A stretch of 64,000 bases of DNA from Alentia gelatinosa (Eukaryota > Annelida > Polychaeta > Phyllodocida > Polynoidae). The notes beneath the pieces were generated by a model, which saw only the letters and a list, made by a program, of their open reading frames with translations, was not told the origin of the DNA and ran no database searches. Position 1 is the first letter of the stretch. Every line of letters starts with the position of its first letter. The position numbers and the translations under genes were made by a program. The DNA is taken from contig OX465579.1 in NCBI GenBank assembly GCA_950022655.1, positions 136,657,118 to 136,721,117 on the forward strand, written 5' to 3'. Of this stretch, positions 12,346 to 25,019 are shown one piece after another.

Positions 12346-12723
12346 GGTGCGTAGATTGACAATCTTAAGGTTGGGCAGAGTCGGTAATTACCCCCATGCT
12401 AGTAATGCCTGACACTTCAGGAAAGGCAAAAAAACTGGGTCAGTGAAGTGTGTACATCGACCCAAGTGAAACCAATTCTCATCTACCCGACAGATCTATG
12501 GGGCAAATGTGGAATCGGCCATCATTGGCATGTTGCTGTCTCATTGGCTTAAGTTCTTTGAATTAGGTGATGTGCGTTCTATCACACAACTCTGGATACC
12601 CCCTTGTGATTTTAGGCTGTGTCACACTTTTCAATCTACCCCTTTTCTCGACCAATGTAACAGCCATGGTCATAGTGAGATTAATCTTATGATATGAGGA
12701 GGACAATCAAGCCGTGAAACACA

Positions 12724-12790
12724 AGGGTCGGGCCAAGACTCGAACCCGGTACCTCTCAACCAGCAGTCCAGTAGGATTCTGACGGATTGC
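12724..12790 (-). repeat. Possible tRNA-derived SINE fragment
   Basis: On the minus strand GGGTTCGAGTCTTGG resembles a tRNA B box / T arm. No matching A box at the right distance and no cloverleaf could be drawn, so this is not called as a tRNA gene. Confidence 0.2.
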
Positions 12791-13552
12791 CTGATAACTT
12801 TAGATGAAGAGTGATATTGATTAGCCAGGATGCTGGACGCTAACGTGATGCTTGCAACAGGAGTATGACATCGAGAAGACAAAAAGACCTATGAGCTTAT
12901 TTTCGGAGAAGTGTGGGTAGTAGCCTATCGGAAATTACAATAAAAGAAACTCTGTGCCAAAAGATATCCTCATCGATGGTTCCTCTTTATCTATTAATCA
13001 CCAATGACAAAGTTACCACTGAAAACGAATAAGACCGCACTAAACCGTAATATATTGGTTCTTAGCTAACAAAGATCACGCCCATTGATAACGAGTGTTA
13101 AATGTATTAATTATGCATGAAGAGCGAAAGGTGCTTCCAACTTGGATCATATATTGGGACTTTTATCTTTCACAAAAGATAGAATAAATAAAATGTCTAT
13201 TTATCAGGTGTTGCTAATATCTTAGTGTTAACGACGGAATGGACTTGCTAGGCTTGGCTTTACCTATGCATTACTCTATGTCAACACATCGTTGTTTACA
13301 ACCGTGCGTTCACAGAACAATTGGCTACTGTGTATCCTCACAAGTGTAATGAACAAATGAAGTCTCCAACTTGTCAACCTTGTACATGGAGGGGGTCCCT
13401 TAAAACAGGTTCTGTGCAGTCAGTGGGACGCGCCTACATTCTCATCACACCTGCTGACATCCTGCTCGCTCCTACCTGTTCAGGTAAGCGTGAGGGCGAG
13501 GCCATATCGCGCCGGGCAGCATTTAACGACCGTCCATGTCTCGTTAGCCGCC

Positions 13553-13560
13553 TATAAAAG
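13553..13560 (+). promoter_or_regulatory. TATA box of the Gly/His-rich protein gene
   Basis: TATAAAAG lies about 195 bp upstream of the start codon at 13752. Transcription would be expected to start about 25-30 bp downstream, near 13585, leaving a 5' UTR of roughly 165 bp. A clean TATA box fits a strongly or tissue-specifically expressed structural gene. Confidence 0.65.
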
Positions 13561-13751
13561 CCATCGGCCACCTGTCACCAACCAGCAGTCTATCCAACAG
13601 TGCATGACCGGCCTTTACCAGCGGGCTCGGGATTAACGTGAGAGTCTGCGAGACATAGCGAGAGGAGGAGACAGACGGAGGACTACGGGCCCTCACCCAG
13701 CATCTTCCCGCCCAAGACTAGATCGGAGTTTCTTCCACAGAGGGCGTCACG

Positions 13752-16700
13752 ATGAAAGTCTTCGTCGTGTTGTGTCTGGCAGCAGTTGCCTGCGGCTTAC
13801 CAACGTATCAGGATGAGCAGAACAATTACAGAGGTGAGACCGTCGGCTGAACCTTCAATCTAAATCGCTTTTAGTTTATCCATCTATCTATTTAGTCCAC
13901 CCCTATGTTAACTGGAGTAACACAACGACGTAGATCACATATACCCATAGAGTCGTTTTCATTCAACAACCTGCATTTGTATTACCTTTGATCTGTACTT
14001 TTCTAACGTTCAGCTCTTGCTTAAAGGATCTATGTAGGCTTTTCCTTTTTTTATTTGAATTATGCTATATTTTACCAATGTGGGCCGTAGTAAGGAACTC
14101 CTAAACAAGAATGAAAGCAGAGAGGCATGCAGGAGAAGTCTTTGATTGATACATGAATGTAGTCTTTCGGGGTTTTCAAACCGATCCAGTCATTCTTGAT
14201 TCAAGCGACGGCTTAGGGTATTGATTTTAAAAAGGTAAAAGCTGCGATATTGAAAGAGATGAATATACGGTGACCAATTGTGCTGATGATCGGCATGAGT
14301 TCAGTGAATAAAATCGAAATGATTGACTACAATTTTAACGTCATCAAATTACCATAACGTCTGGTGAGATTTCTCACAAATGTCTTGGAAACTGTCATAC
14401 CATGTCAAGCATGTGAGGTTGTTTTTGTCTTATTGACAATAAGTAGATAAGAATGCCAGAGAGTGAGAGGTACTCTGCCTATAACATTAATCTTGCTGTC
14501 AATCGGAGCTGGCGCAGGCTTATTAATTTGTCTAGACATGCAGAAATATCCCATTTCTAAACCATCACGGGGCCACTTCTACCGGGCACCACAAGAATAC
14601 ATTTCTTAGTTGTGAAATATTGCTTGTGAGGAGGTGAACGAAAGACTAGGGCTGTTTAACTGAACTGTAATGGGCTGAAATGAGGGGAGATGTCGGGAGG
14701 TAGAATAGAGATGGAGATGGAACAAGGTGGCACGGTCAGTGGTACCTGCAGATCATTAACGTCGCCTCACACAACGCCACAGCGACGATAAACGACACCC
14801 AGTCTCACCTATTGCCTAAAACACGGATGCCCAGGCATGAATTATGTACATGCTGGGTGCAGTAAATGTAGTGATTTCAATCATGATACATTTTATATCA
14901 TAATCACAGATAATTCTTTCTGTATTACACACAATCAGTTTAGTCATATGTCAGTGTCGAATGATGTCGTAAAGGCCAGAGAAAATTTAATGAACATTAA
15001 ATACGAATACAACGGCAATAAATATGAATCTATTGTTATCAAATTTAAATCAGACAAAAATTCGTCATGGTCGTTAAGCTAGTTCCCACATCGATGTTAT
15101 TAATGCGATTAGGCAATCACACGCCCAATAACCAAGATCAAGATGTCTATTTGGCATATCAATTGAATTGCTTATGCAGCATATCTTAAGTACCTTAATA
15201 TATATGCGCCTATGAAGCCTTTTACAATCACCTAATAATCAATGCTGGTAATGAACACTGCCTTCAAACAATGTATTGCTAACACTTTCGGAATATTAAG
15301 TATGAGCAGGCGGCAATTATTTGACCTTTAATTGGCCACACGTAAAAGTTTAAAACCATGGAAGGCTCTGCATTTGCATAAAGGCCTCGCGGGTAGCAGT
15401 AACCCACGGGTCACATGACCGGAAACCGTAGACAATCCCCCGTGATCATGTGACCGGATTTAGCGGATCTGAAATGAGTATGATGGATGGGAGCGTCTTT
15501 GATTGACGGTCATGATGGAATGTAGAGGTAGATTTAATAGCAGTAGTCAGATGAGAACCGAGGCCGAGGCAACTCAGCAATGCGCGTCATGCCGGCCATT
15601 CTTATGCAGATGCCTTGTCACACACTTCAATACCTTTAATGTGAATGACTCCACTCCATTGAGGATGATGAAATGTCATTGGGAATGGAAATATAATCAG
15701 AGTTAAATCATAAAGTATGAGTCTAACTGACATTCTCCACTTCTGGTTTGGTTTATATGAGGAAGAAAGTAGCCATCTTTGGACTTCAACTTTTTTTTAG
15801 GAATAATGACTAGTGGTAATCCTACACAGTGTTAAAGCTTTGTTGTGGTTTTTTTTCAACAAAGCATACATATTTATCGGGTTTATGAAAACTAAATTTG
15901 AACATTTGAAAGATGCGGAAAGGCAAGACTGTATCTTATATTGGACAGATAGGATTATGGGATAAGTAGGTAGTGTAGACATGCATTATAGAGTAAATAC
16001 TTTAGACGGAGTTTTATAAGTTATATTTTCGGTGTTCTTATAGATAATAAGCATTCCTCAGATCCTCCATCAGTCACTCAATAGGACAAGAGTTTTGGTG
16101 CAACGGCGAACCCTTTAAGGTCATTGTAACGATTAGAATAATCATTGACCTTCATTTTGGATACATATATACAATGTACATATCTCGCCCGCTTATTAGT
16201 GGGCTAAATCACCTGACCAATTATAAGGGCCAGACGTCAGTATGCCCCCTGCTGATAGAACGAGATTCGGCGACCACGTGACTATCCCACATTTCGCCGG
16301 TTGCCGGCGGCTAACAAAAGCCCGCAGGTCTAGTCAAATAGCGAGTTCATATGCCCGACGTAGGTAGGCCCATAGCACCAAAACACCGTGATCAGTCCCC
16401 ATTAATAGCAACGGTTTTATGGCCCTACGGCTCAATCAGCCCGGCAGATGCCAGTTGCGGCCTTACTCCGAGCCCATGTGGATGCGACAACCAGAGGTCT
16501 ACATTCGTATAGCCTCTGTAACCGACATGTCAGTTCATGGTCCATGTAAGCCTATTAAAAATTGATGGTTATTCAACGGACCTTATTTATGTGGCTTTAT
16601 ATATCTAAAATCGTACAGGCATGTGGGGCTCGTCTAGACCCCTAGCTACTAAGTGATTGCATTGGACTGATGAGATAAAGTCACTTTTTGTATGGTTTGA

Positions 16701-18763
16701 GTCTTGATTGAATTGAAACACTTGTGTTGAGATCGGCGATGTTGGTAGTCTAGGAAAATGGTACTTTAACACAGGCGTCATCCTCCGCACATTCGAAATG
16801 TTTGTGTGTAAGGTTCTAGTTATTGACGATTGGACCGATTGTTTGTTACTTCAGGTGGACAGTATTTCATTATTCAAAATATATACTTCAGTATAAACCA
16901 GAAACCCGTTTCAATAGCTGATATTCCGTTCGTTGTTGGTCTCAGAGGCGCCACAGCGGCATTTTGCGTTTCAATAGCGAGCAGCATTTTGAACATGAGC
17001 GGTATTTTGAACATGGGCGGCACCAACAGTAACTGATTGAGAACTATATTTCCGTTCGCTGTCACTATTCCGCCACTACTAACGAATGGGTCTAACCTCT
17101 TGCACTGATCATAACAACATTTGTATCAGATATTAAGACATATTTAAGTGAAGAAAACATGCTACGAAGAATTCCATACGTATTTTTAATCATTTATCGA
17201 TTTTCACAATACTCTAGTGGTCAACTCCTTTGTAAGAAGAATCATATCATTCAAACCAAGAACTGCAGTAACTGCACCACTCAGCCCATTCTCACACACA
17301 GCCTACTGCAGTGCTCGACCCTAGGCTATCACTTCCAACTGAAACAAACGAGAGCTACCGTGTCGGGCACCCTAAATCCGTCAATAATTCACGTAGAGGC
17401 GTCAAATGAAAACTGAAACATGGGGAAAGATACGGGGATACTTTGACTGCGCAATTATCACATTATTCATTGAATATTGATTTATCAACTATTCCGTTCG
17501 CTGTGACGGCATAGCAAACGGAACGGGGATCTCAAAAGCGACGAAACTTTTGAAATAGGACCTCACTTTCTCCGCTATTGTTTCTGGTATTGGTGCCGCT
17601 ATTCCGGTATTTCGTTCGGTATGAGCCCGGAACTAGTGAAACAGGTCCCTCACAAATAATTTGGAGAATTGATGAACATGTGGGCTCTTTACGATTCTTA
17701 ACCTGCACTCATTGAGAATTTTTATTTCGGTTTTAGAACTGACAGAAGACTCAACTTTAAATGTATTGGACCTGAAGCTAATCATTTCTCAAAATCCATT
17801 GTAGCTGTTCTCTATATTTACCGCCTTGAAACTATTTGATTCTAACATTGAAAGCTAGATAATATACCCTATAAAGCTAGATAATATACCCTATAAAGCT
17901 AGATAATATACAATATCTACCCTGTTAAAACTATTTGATATACTTGCGGTTACATCTTTTTTTCATGTTTTCTAGCTCCCATCGCTCAGGAAAACGAAGT
18001 TGATCGTCAGTATGATTACGAAGAGAGCTACCAACCTCGTCCCTACTTGGTGACACGTGAGGAGAAGTACGAGGAATTCGAAGCCCAGGAGGAGCCTCAA
18101 GCTAAGGACTACCCTCTTAACGACTTCGGCTACGGCGGCCATGGTGGCCATGGCCACGGGCAAGGGCACGGGCACGGGCACGGACACGGTGGTGGCGGAT
18201 ACGGCGGCGGCGGCGGCGGCTACGGGGGCGGCCATCACGGGGGCGGCGGCGGCGGCGGCCACCACGGGGGTGGTCAGCAATCTGGTGGAGGTAGCTACCA
18301 CGGCAGCCACCATGGCTCCGACCACGGTTCCGACCAAGGCGGCTTCGATTTCGGCTCCCAGGGTCAAGGCGACCACGGTGGTGAGGGACAGCACCACGGG
18401 GGCGGCCACTTCGACGGCGGCATGAAATGGCACGGCGGGCATAACGGCCAGGGGCATGGAAAACATGGTGACCATGGGCATTTCGGCAAGCACTGGCAGG
18501 GCAAGTCTCAGGACGGCTTCAAGCGTGGCGGACATGACCAGTACAAGCACCACGGACACAAGATTAAGACCTATTCGTACGGAGGACATGGCTGGTACAA
18601 GGAGCACCATCACGGTGAGATTCAAGGTCACGGAGGCGCTGGAGGTCACGGACAGAAACACTTCGGCGGCACCAAGCATGGCAAGCACCATCACGAGTCC
18701 CACCCGCATCACCAGCATCACGGCAGCAGCGGCGGCTGGAAGAAATACAACGGCTGGGAGTAA
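13752..18763 (+). CDS. Secreted glycine/histidine-rich protein (two coding exons)
   Basis: Exon 1 is 13752-13833 and exon 2 is 17976-18763. They join across a 4.14 kb intron with GTGAG donor and TTCTAG acceptor; the split codon G|CT gives Ala28. The product is about 289 residues. Residues 1-16 (MKVFVVLCLAAVACGL) form a typical signal peptide. Residues 28-78 are a Glu/Tyr-rich acidic linker. From residue 79 the protein is built of GGHG, HGHG, GGGYGG and GGHHGG runs, and the last third adds Lys, Tyr and Trp (KTYSYGGHGWYKEHHH) before a Trp-Glu end. There is no enzymatic domain. Such composition is seen in secreted structural or metal-binding proteins (cuticle, jaw, byssus, shell matrix); which applies here cannot be told from sequence. 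The start is chosen for the signal peptide and nearby TATA box. High-GC coding contrasts with its AT-rich flanks. Long frames on the other strand and in frame +3 are shadows. Confidence 0.85.
13834..17975 (+). other. Intron of the Gly/His-rich gene
   Basis: 4.14 kb, AT-rich, with GT donor at 13834 and AG acceptor ending at 17975 after a T-rich tract. Its ORFs are short and not domain-like. Near its 3' end (17850-17912) AAGCTAGATAATATACCC is repeated three times. Confidence 0.75.
17850..17912 (+). repeat. Tandem repeat, about 23 bp x 3
   Basis: AAAGCTAGATAATATACCCT is repeated nearly exactly three times, about 60-125 bp upstream of the splice acceptor. Confidence 0.8.
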
Positions 18764-18783
18764 ATTGAAATATATAAATGAAA

Positions 18784-18789
18784 AATAAA
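18784..18789 (+). terminator. Polyadenylation signal of the Gly/His-rich gene
   Basis: AATAAA lies 21 bp after the TAA stop. It would give a very short 3' UTR. Confidence 0.5.
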
Positions 18790-18865
18790 AATGAAAAAAT
18801 ACACCCTCCTCGCCCACCACCGAAACGACCAAGTCCCTAAAAACCTTTCGCAATGGCGGTTATCA

Positions 18866-19643
18866 CGACTGTCTTTGGTTGATTACGGACAGACTTCGGC
18901 CAAAGTAATGCAATTGTGACAAAAACACCAAGATCACGGTATATAAGGATGAGGCAGCGAGATAAAAAAAACTTTTATTCTTTTTATTTTTCTTTATATA
19001 TTTGTTTCGCCCCCCTACTAAAATAGGATGGCCTGACCTTTCGATTATGGATGTAAATGTACATAAGAGATTTTTCTCCAAATGAAAAAGAAAAGCTATT
19101 TTTGTGAAGAGAACCTTATTTTATAATCATTACTCGTTCTCCCCACCATGCTATGCATAAAATGGCTTGAGAAGCACGTTGGAGTTGTAGGCTTCCCCTA
19201 TTCGGAGTGTCACTGGTGCCCTGACCCTTTCCTAAATTCACCCTATATATCCCTACCATACTATTGCAGATCTCGTGTAGCCATTTTTTATATTTCTACT
19301 CACCCCTGCGGCCACATGCTACATTTGGATTCCAATGATGCCAACTTTCCAGCCAGTTATGCACTTTTGATAATCATTACATTATATCATAACGTTCAAC
19401 ATGATATCTTGCCGAATGGTGCAACTGCAGACCTAAGTAAGAGGGCCAGTCCCCAATGTCCAGTGTCTGGGTGTACTATATGTACCTGGATGCTTTTTTG
19501 TTATTATTGTTCCCATTGCTAAAGGGTGACAGTTCTAATTTATTGTGGAAGAATCATATCATGGTGTGTGTAGAAAAAGTAATAAAATGCCACTTAATTT
19601 CATATAGAAGCGTGTTGGTCATACTTCAATTGTTTTACGAGTA
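18866..19643. other. Intergenic, no gene seen
   Basis: A 124-codon open frame at 19148-19522 has no recognisable domain and no clear start context. It is treated as chance. Confidence 0.5.
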
Positions 19644-20550
19644 CAGTAAAACCCCTCTTAAGGGGACACCCTCCGTTCCGGGTCAAGTGTCCCCTTAAGT
19701 GGGGTTTTCAGTCTGTCAATGGTTATACAATATCTATATAAATGAAGGAAACGATGATTATTAGGTTAAAAGGTTTATCAATAACACATAAATAAGCAAA
19801 TAAATATAAATTATATAATATAAATGAATATAAATGTACAAACAAATAGATAATAGAGGTTGAAGGTGGATATGTCTTCCTTGTGAAATTCGCATCTTTT
19901 TATACCCCCGGTCAATGACCCCCCCCCCCCCCCCATAACTTCTGAGAGAAGTCAGCAGCCCCATAACTGTGAGCCGCCCAGAGCCGCGACGGCTCACGGA
20001 ATACCGCACCTTCAAAGTCCGCACCTTCAAGGCCCACCGCTAACCTGTAAGCGGACCTCTAACCCCCTACCTTCAACGGGTGCGAAAGTCGCTCAGACTA
20101 AAACCCACTCACTGTGGCCCAACACAAAATGGCGTATATTGGAGCTATTATTTCATATTTCACCTGATTATTGCGTCAGAGATGCTAAATTATTGGTGGG
20201 AGATATTATTATGAAATAATATCGCACATAAACGCAAATTCTTGTTGCCGATTCTGGAGATCGCTGCCATTACTCGCTTGGTGTTTCCCCGGCATAAACA
20301 AGGATTTTGTGATAATCTGGAATGTTTTTGATAAGATGTCCCCCCAAACTGTCCCCTTTAGCGGGGTTTTTAAGCATTTCTGTACCGAAAAACTGTCCTC
20401 TAAAGCGGGGTGTCCCCCTTAAGTGGGGTGTCCCTTTAAGCGGGGTTAAAATAAACTCTTAATAGTGGGAAAAATTTCCGTTCCGAGCAAATTGTCCCCT
20501 TAAGCGGGGTTTCCCCTTAAGCGGGGTGTCCCGGAAGAGGGGTTTTACTG
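19644..20550. mobile_element. TIR element CAGTAAAACCCC with TA duplication
   Basis: The left end CAGTAAAACCCCTCTTAAGG and the right end (reverse complement CAGTAAAACCCCTCTTCCGG) are flanked by TA on both sides (19642-19643, 20551-20552), as for Tc1/mariner-type elements. Subterminal GTCCCCTTAAG motifs repeat near both ends. The interior has a 17-base C tract and a nested relative of the 5109 element. No transposase is visible. Confidence 0.7.
20122..20292. mobile_element. Nested relative of the 5109-5326 MITE
   Basis: Shares CAACACAAAATGGCGT, GAGCTATTATTTCATATTTC and the ACTCGCTTGGTGT end with the copy at 5109-5326. It sits inside the 19644-20550 element. Confidence 0.6.
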
Positions 20551-20634
20551 TACATGTATTGTTAAGTATAATACCAGAAAATGATGTTATCTGGTAACTC
20601 ATTTATTTCCTTTTTATTAAACAAAACATAAGAA

Positions 20635-20637
<3 letters not shown>

Positions 20638-20701
<64 letters not shown>
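20638..20701. repeat. (TA)n microsatellite
   Basis: About 32 uninterrupted TA units. Confidence 0.95.
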
Positions 20702-20707
<6 letters not shown>

Positions 20708-21002
20708 TCACATGATACAGGTTTTACAAAGTCGCATCAATTGGTGATTAAGAAGAACGGTTGGAAAGCAGTTACATGTGACTAAATTAAGTTTGCCTCT
20801 AAACCCCTTCGAGTATATTTACTGGATCTACGTCTATCTGTTCCTTCTTTTATAAAATTCCTACAAACCTTGATCAATGATTGATTTATCAATTAGAGAA
20901 CTATTATCTCTATTAGTACCTTTGGCATCGGGATGTATCTGATCAATAATTTCACCGCATATTTTTGACGTACGAAGACAGTAAGCCAGTTTCTATATAT
21001 CA

Positions 21003-21520
21003 TTAACATGTCAAGGTCGCCGAGTCAATCACAATCACCCACCATAGACATATGCGAAAATTATCTGATCAATGAACATAACTATGCTACAAGATGGAAA
21101 ACCCCCACCTTTCAATAACATCCACCTAGGATATGAAGATCAATAGCCAATAAGGCTTATCCATCATACAGATATGCAAATTTCGAAGCTCTACTGGTCA
21201 GTAGGTCATGCCCATCACACTTACCGCTATATTAACTGGATGTTTCCTGATCAGTAACATGCAATCTGGACACACACCTATGAAGATATTCTGGTCAGTG
21301 ATACAAACCACTTATGCAGACTCTTGTAGGCCCTCTTATCAATAACACAAACACCACAGGCACCAGTGAAGTATCAATTACATATTGCGATTTAGACTAC
21401 TTGGCCAACAACGCTCATCTACCCATCATAGATACGTATGATGTTCCTATAATTAAAATACATAGACCCATCATAGATATCCGTATTTACCATCCGATCA
21501 ATAACGCATATATACTGTGA
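21003..21520. repeat. Degenerate tandem repeat
   Basis: Motifs such as CCATCATAGATA, CATAGACATATGC and TGATCAATAAC recur at irregular spacing of about 60-80 bp. The rest up to 22290 shows no gene. Confidence 0.35.
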
Positions 21521-22293
21521 GTTTGTTAGTTTCTTTTTTCTTCCATTTCTCATTGAGGCTAAGTCCTTGTGGGCATAGACCGATCTTGGCAGTGATGTAC
21601 AATGCAATAGTCCACTAGATACAATAAGGATAACAGCAACTATCACAAGGTATAGGCCTTACTAGACAATATGACTAGACAATGTCAATGCAGTTCAGGA
21701 TCTTTAATTGTATGAGGCTTTCGAGTCACTTGGACACGAGGTTACAATTCTATTAATCATCAGCATTTAGAATTTAGAATCACTTTTACAGTTTCATTTA
21801 GGTTTCACTAGAGCAACAGTTCATAGTTCACCTTAAAAGTTCCATTGAATATTATCTCAATTGTCTCAATATTTGTAAGTCTGTTGATTATAGTCCTTGA
21901 ACATAATAAATCTGTTGATCGACTACAACGTCCCAGTTTGCAGCACTAGGTGGATCGCATGTTTTCCTCCAGACTGGCCGGTTGTAGCCGGGAAGATCTG
22001 CTCACTGGAGGAACCTGGTCTTATCATTGTAGAATAGCGACTGTCCGGCACTTGGACCCCAGCAGCTTCTAGATGTCGCACCTTGGCAGTGCCTTATATA
22101 CGCCTTCATAACATCACCTATGTGCATATGTCATGACTTTCGGCTACTACCACGCAAATACTTATACAACACTTTTTGTACCTTCATCTAAAGATTTGCA
22201 TCGATGTTAGCTCTATTTGGTCTGAAACAATATTGATGTTCATTTAGCAACTCTGCATCAATCACCAGACCGTAAATTATCTGGTGCACGAGA

Positions 22294-22482
22294 TTAAAAA
22301 AAATATATTGCTAGGCGTGTTAAGAGCGATATAGGACGCCAGTTATTAACCATCTTTAGGTTACCATCCCTTGGAATTGGTACTGTGGTTGCAACTTTCC
22401 AGGACTGAGAAAAGCTACTAGTAGCAATCGACTTGTTGAGCAACTCCGTAAAAATTAATATGATATAAATATTATGTTTCAA
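22294..22482 (-). pseudogene. Reverse transcriptase fragment of a non-LTR retrotransposon
   Basis: The minus strand encodes SWKVATTVPIPRDGN followed by WRPISLL, the first two blocks of CR1/RTE-type reverse transcriptases. The frame then ends, and nothing upstream or downstream restores the fingers or the YADD core. It is a truncated relic of about 60 codons. A similar block (WKVATVVPILKGG) is present in the larger copy at 29365-29790, but this fragment has a different insertion and lies on the other strand. Confidence 0.6.
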
Positions 22483-23031
22483 GGAAAAAAGTAATATTAT
22501 ATTTGATATGGTGTAAATACCCCTGCTTTTGGACTCACTTAATCCCTTTCCTTTAGCTTCTCTAAGTTTATCTTGACAGAAACTGCTTCCTTCCTTTTCA
22601 GTTCATACCTTATATCTCAAGATAATCTACACATTTCTTTGAGCACCCCATTGCTTTTAGGTATTTTATAATTCTTAACCAATGATCTTCGATGGTTCCC
22701 ATTGCTTCTCAAGAGCCATTCATAGCCTAAAGAGTTGCCAATTATATTCGTCAAAGTATGAAGCCAGTTCCTCAAAATTCAGATTATTAACGTTGCGGCC
22801 TTCAAAACTTATTTTGTTTTTGTATATTTTTTCTGTTTTCTATATACAATGATAGGTAGGTGATACATTCATTTAAAACGGTTGCATGGTGGACATGGAC
22901 GTCTTGTTTCCTAATGAAAAGCCATCTCGTGGCAGGCGTCGGCACTAAAACCCCTCAGAGCGAAGTGGGACCTGTCCCCTGGTGGGTGAATCCAGCATTA
23001 GACCAATACAAACATCCTAGCATGGAACTCA

Positions 23032-23034
<3 letters not shown>

Positions 23035-23115
<81 letters not shown>
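23035..23115. repeat. (TA)n microsatellite
   Basis: About 40 TA units. The overlapping ORF with a poly-YI run is an artefact of this repeat. Confidence 0.95.
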
Positions 23116-23117
<2 letters not shown>

Positions 23118-23391
23118 TTTAGCACCGACTCAGCCCAACTGATGATAGCATTACCAAATCAACTCAAATTGAATAGCCAGTCATATTTTTGAAAGGGTAT
23201 TTCAAAGACCTTTCTAAAAGAGACCATTAACCAATTAATTCAACCGCCTTAACAATTGTTAATGGTGGTTTAGCCTCGAGTACACATGGCTGACCACTAT
23301 GGCTAACACATCATAAATGGACTGCAAGACAAATTAGTATTTGAATATATTACATGACCTATACTTCCGAAACAATGAATCCAGGGGCATA

Positions 23392-24002
23392 CCCAGGGGG
23401 GGAGGCACGTGCCTCCCCCCCCCCCTCCCCAAATCGTTTCCAAGATGTTCCGTTCCGACTGAAAATTCTCTACATACTCTTTTTTTTAAACTACATATAT
23501 ATTAGTTAGAAAGTAGGGGGATTGGGGATACACACTTTTTAAGAATTCCAAATTCTGTTACATAGTCCTTCCGTTTGGTGTGGCGTGTGTTCACAAAAAA
23601 GTTTATTCCCCTATGTACAAATAAGCAGATCGACTAGTGCATAGCAAGAGAGAGTTGGCTATTGCAGGGAAGTTATTGAATTAAGGGTAAGGCAGATACT
23701 ATACTACTCTACAGACACCTGGGGTCTCGGGATTTGGGAATTGAGTATATGTATAAGGAACTCCAGAATCATATTCACCCAGATTGAGGCTCTCAGCATA
23801 AATTGAGGGATGCAAGTAAGGTAGTCCCAGTGTGCCTTCTATCTAAAAAGAAATATCCCTCACTTGTTTCCATTCGACAAAGCATCTATGTCCCTGAAAA
23901 AGAGAGAGCTTTGCCCCCTGGAGCCCAAGTTAATCATACAAGGTAGTCCAAGGTGTCCCCCCCCCCCCCCCCCCCCGAAACAAAAGCCTAGGTATGCCCC
24001 TG
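23392..24002. mobile_element. TIR element CAGGGGCATACC
   Basis: The left end CAGGGGCATACCCAGG is followed by a G tract, a CACGTG centre and a C tract. The right end (reverse complement CAGGGGCATACCTAGG) is preceded by a C tract. A related end, GGGTATGCTCCTG, occurs at about 26250-26263. No clear target duplication and no ORF with a known domain. Confidence 0.45.
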
Positions 24003-24047
24003 GAGAATGCTGCTTGAGGGGAATGTGGCATATCCTACAATTCACAG

Positions 24048-24063
24048 TGGCGCCACCTGGTGA
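24048..24063 (-). promoter_or_regulatory. CTCF-like motif (sequence match only)
   Basis: The reverse complement reads TCACCAGGTGGCGCCA, close to the conserved bilaterian CTCF core. A single match proves no function. Confidence 0.2.
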
Positions 24064-24235
24064 TTTTTAAATATTGTCAATTATTAGTTAAAACTGGTTT
24101 CTTGGGACTCAAATTTGATATTTTGTCCAGTTTATCCAAACTTAATAGGTAAAATAGGCCAATTTACATTCGTTTGATTTACATAGGAAATGTACTGAAG
24201 AATATGGTTTTCTTCAATTTTTTCAAAAACAAGGA

Positions 24236-24880
24236 CGGTGACAGGTGGTTTTTAAAACTTGAATAAGTAGTACTATATAGGTACTATATTCTGTGAAAGT
24301 TTGAGGAAAATGACATGGGTTTTATTATGTGAAAAAATACATTTTAGAATTTCTATATATTATAATATAAAATTATCATAATATTGATCTATAAATCAAA
24401 AACTAGCACGGTGACCACCGATTTTTCAGCTAGATATGTGTTCCACTACACTTGAAGATCATTTTAATGAATTTTCAGGAAATTGACATCGGTTTTATTT
24501 TCAAGCAAAATTGTACGATATGCCTTTAAAGACAAATGCGGGTAGGTATCGCTGCTCCCCCTGTTGCTACTCAATTTACACTGGTGCTGCCATCTGAGTT
24601 CATGAAAATGTAGCAGTTTCCCATAGACACCAGTAGTTAAGAACTTTTCAGATGGACTTCCCATAGAAGTTAGCATGGTGACATAGTATTTTTTTAGCAT
24701 TTCTCATTTGTATATGTTCCCAACTATCAGAATCCACAATTATTTAAATATAGCAATAGAACATCAGTGTCATCTAGCCACAAAGTCAAAATATTGCAGT
24801 TTCCCACAGACGCCAACAGTTAAGCACTTTCATTTTCAGATGGCCCTCCCATAGAAGTTAGCATGGTGACATGCCATTTT
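24236..24880 (+). repeat. Recurring GGTGAC-containing segments
   Basis: ACGGTGACA or ATGGTGACA recurs at about 24236, 24408, 24671 and 24862. The last two are embedded in a clear duplication of about 185 bp (CCCATAGAAGTTAGCATGGT in both). Confidence 0.5.
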
Positions 24881-24987
24881 TTTTTTTTTGCATTTTCTAT
24901 TTACTGATATATGGAACTTGAATTATCCGGAGTTATTTGCAAAACATAATAGAATTTAGAAATCACCCAAACTACCAGCATTTGTCT
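24530..24987. mobile_element. TIR element with TTAA duplication
   Basis: Ends AGACAAATGCGGGTAG and, inverted, CTACCAGCATTTGTCT are flanked on both sides by TTAA (24526-24529, 24988-24991). TTAA duplications are the hallmark of piggyBac and Kolobok-type transposition. 458 bp with no transposase, so non-autonomous. Confidence 0.65.
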
Positions 24988-25019
24988 TTAAGATAGTAGA
25001 AATTGTGTCCCCCCGCCCT

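Noticed and set aside
12724..12790. tRNA gene on the minus strand
   Set aside because: Only a B-box-like string is present; no acceptor stem or A box could be paired. Kept only as a weak SINE candidate.
18057..18788. Thr/Ala-rich frames on the plus strand
   Set aside because: Frame-shifted shadows of the Gly/His-rich exon with no splice connection to exon 1.
17972..18853. 293-codon minus-strand frame rich in Val, Ala and Leu
   Set aside because: It is the complement of the Gly/His-rich exon; GGC and CAC codons read as Ala and Val on the other strand. The plus frame has signal peptide, splice sites and TATA box.
22860..23192. 110-codon frame with a Tyr-Ile run
   Set aside because: Most of it is translation of the (TA)n microsatellite.
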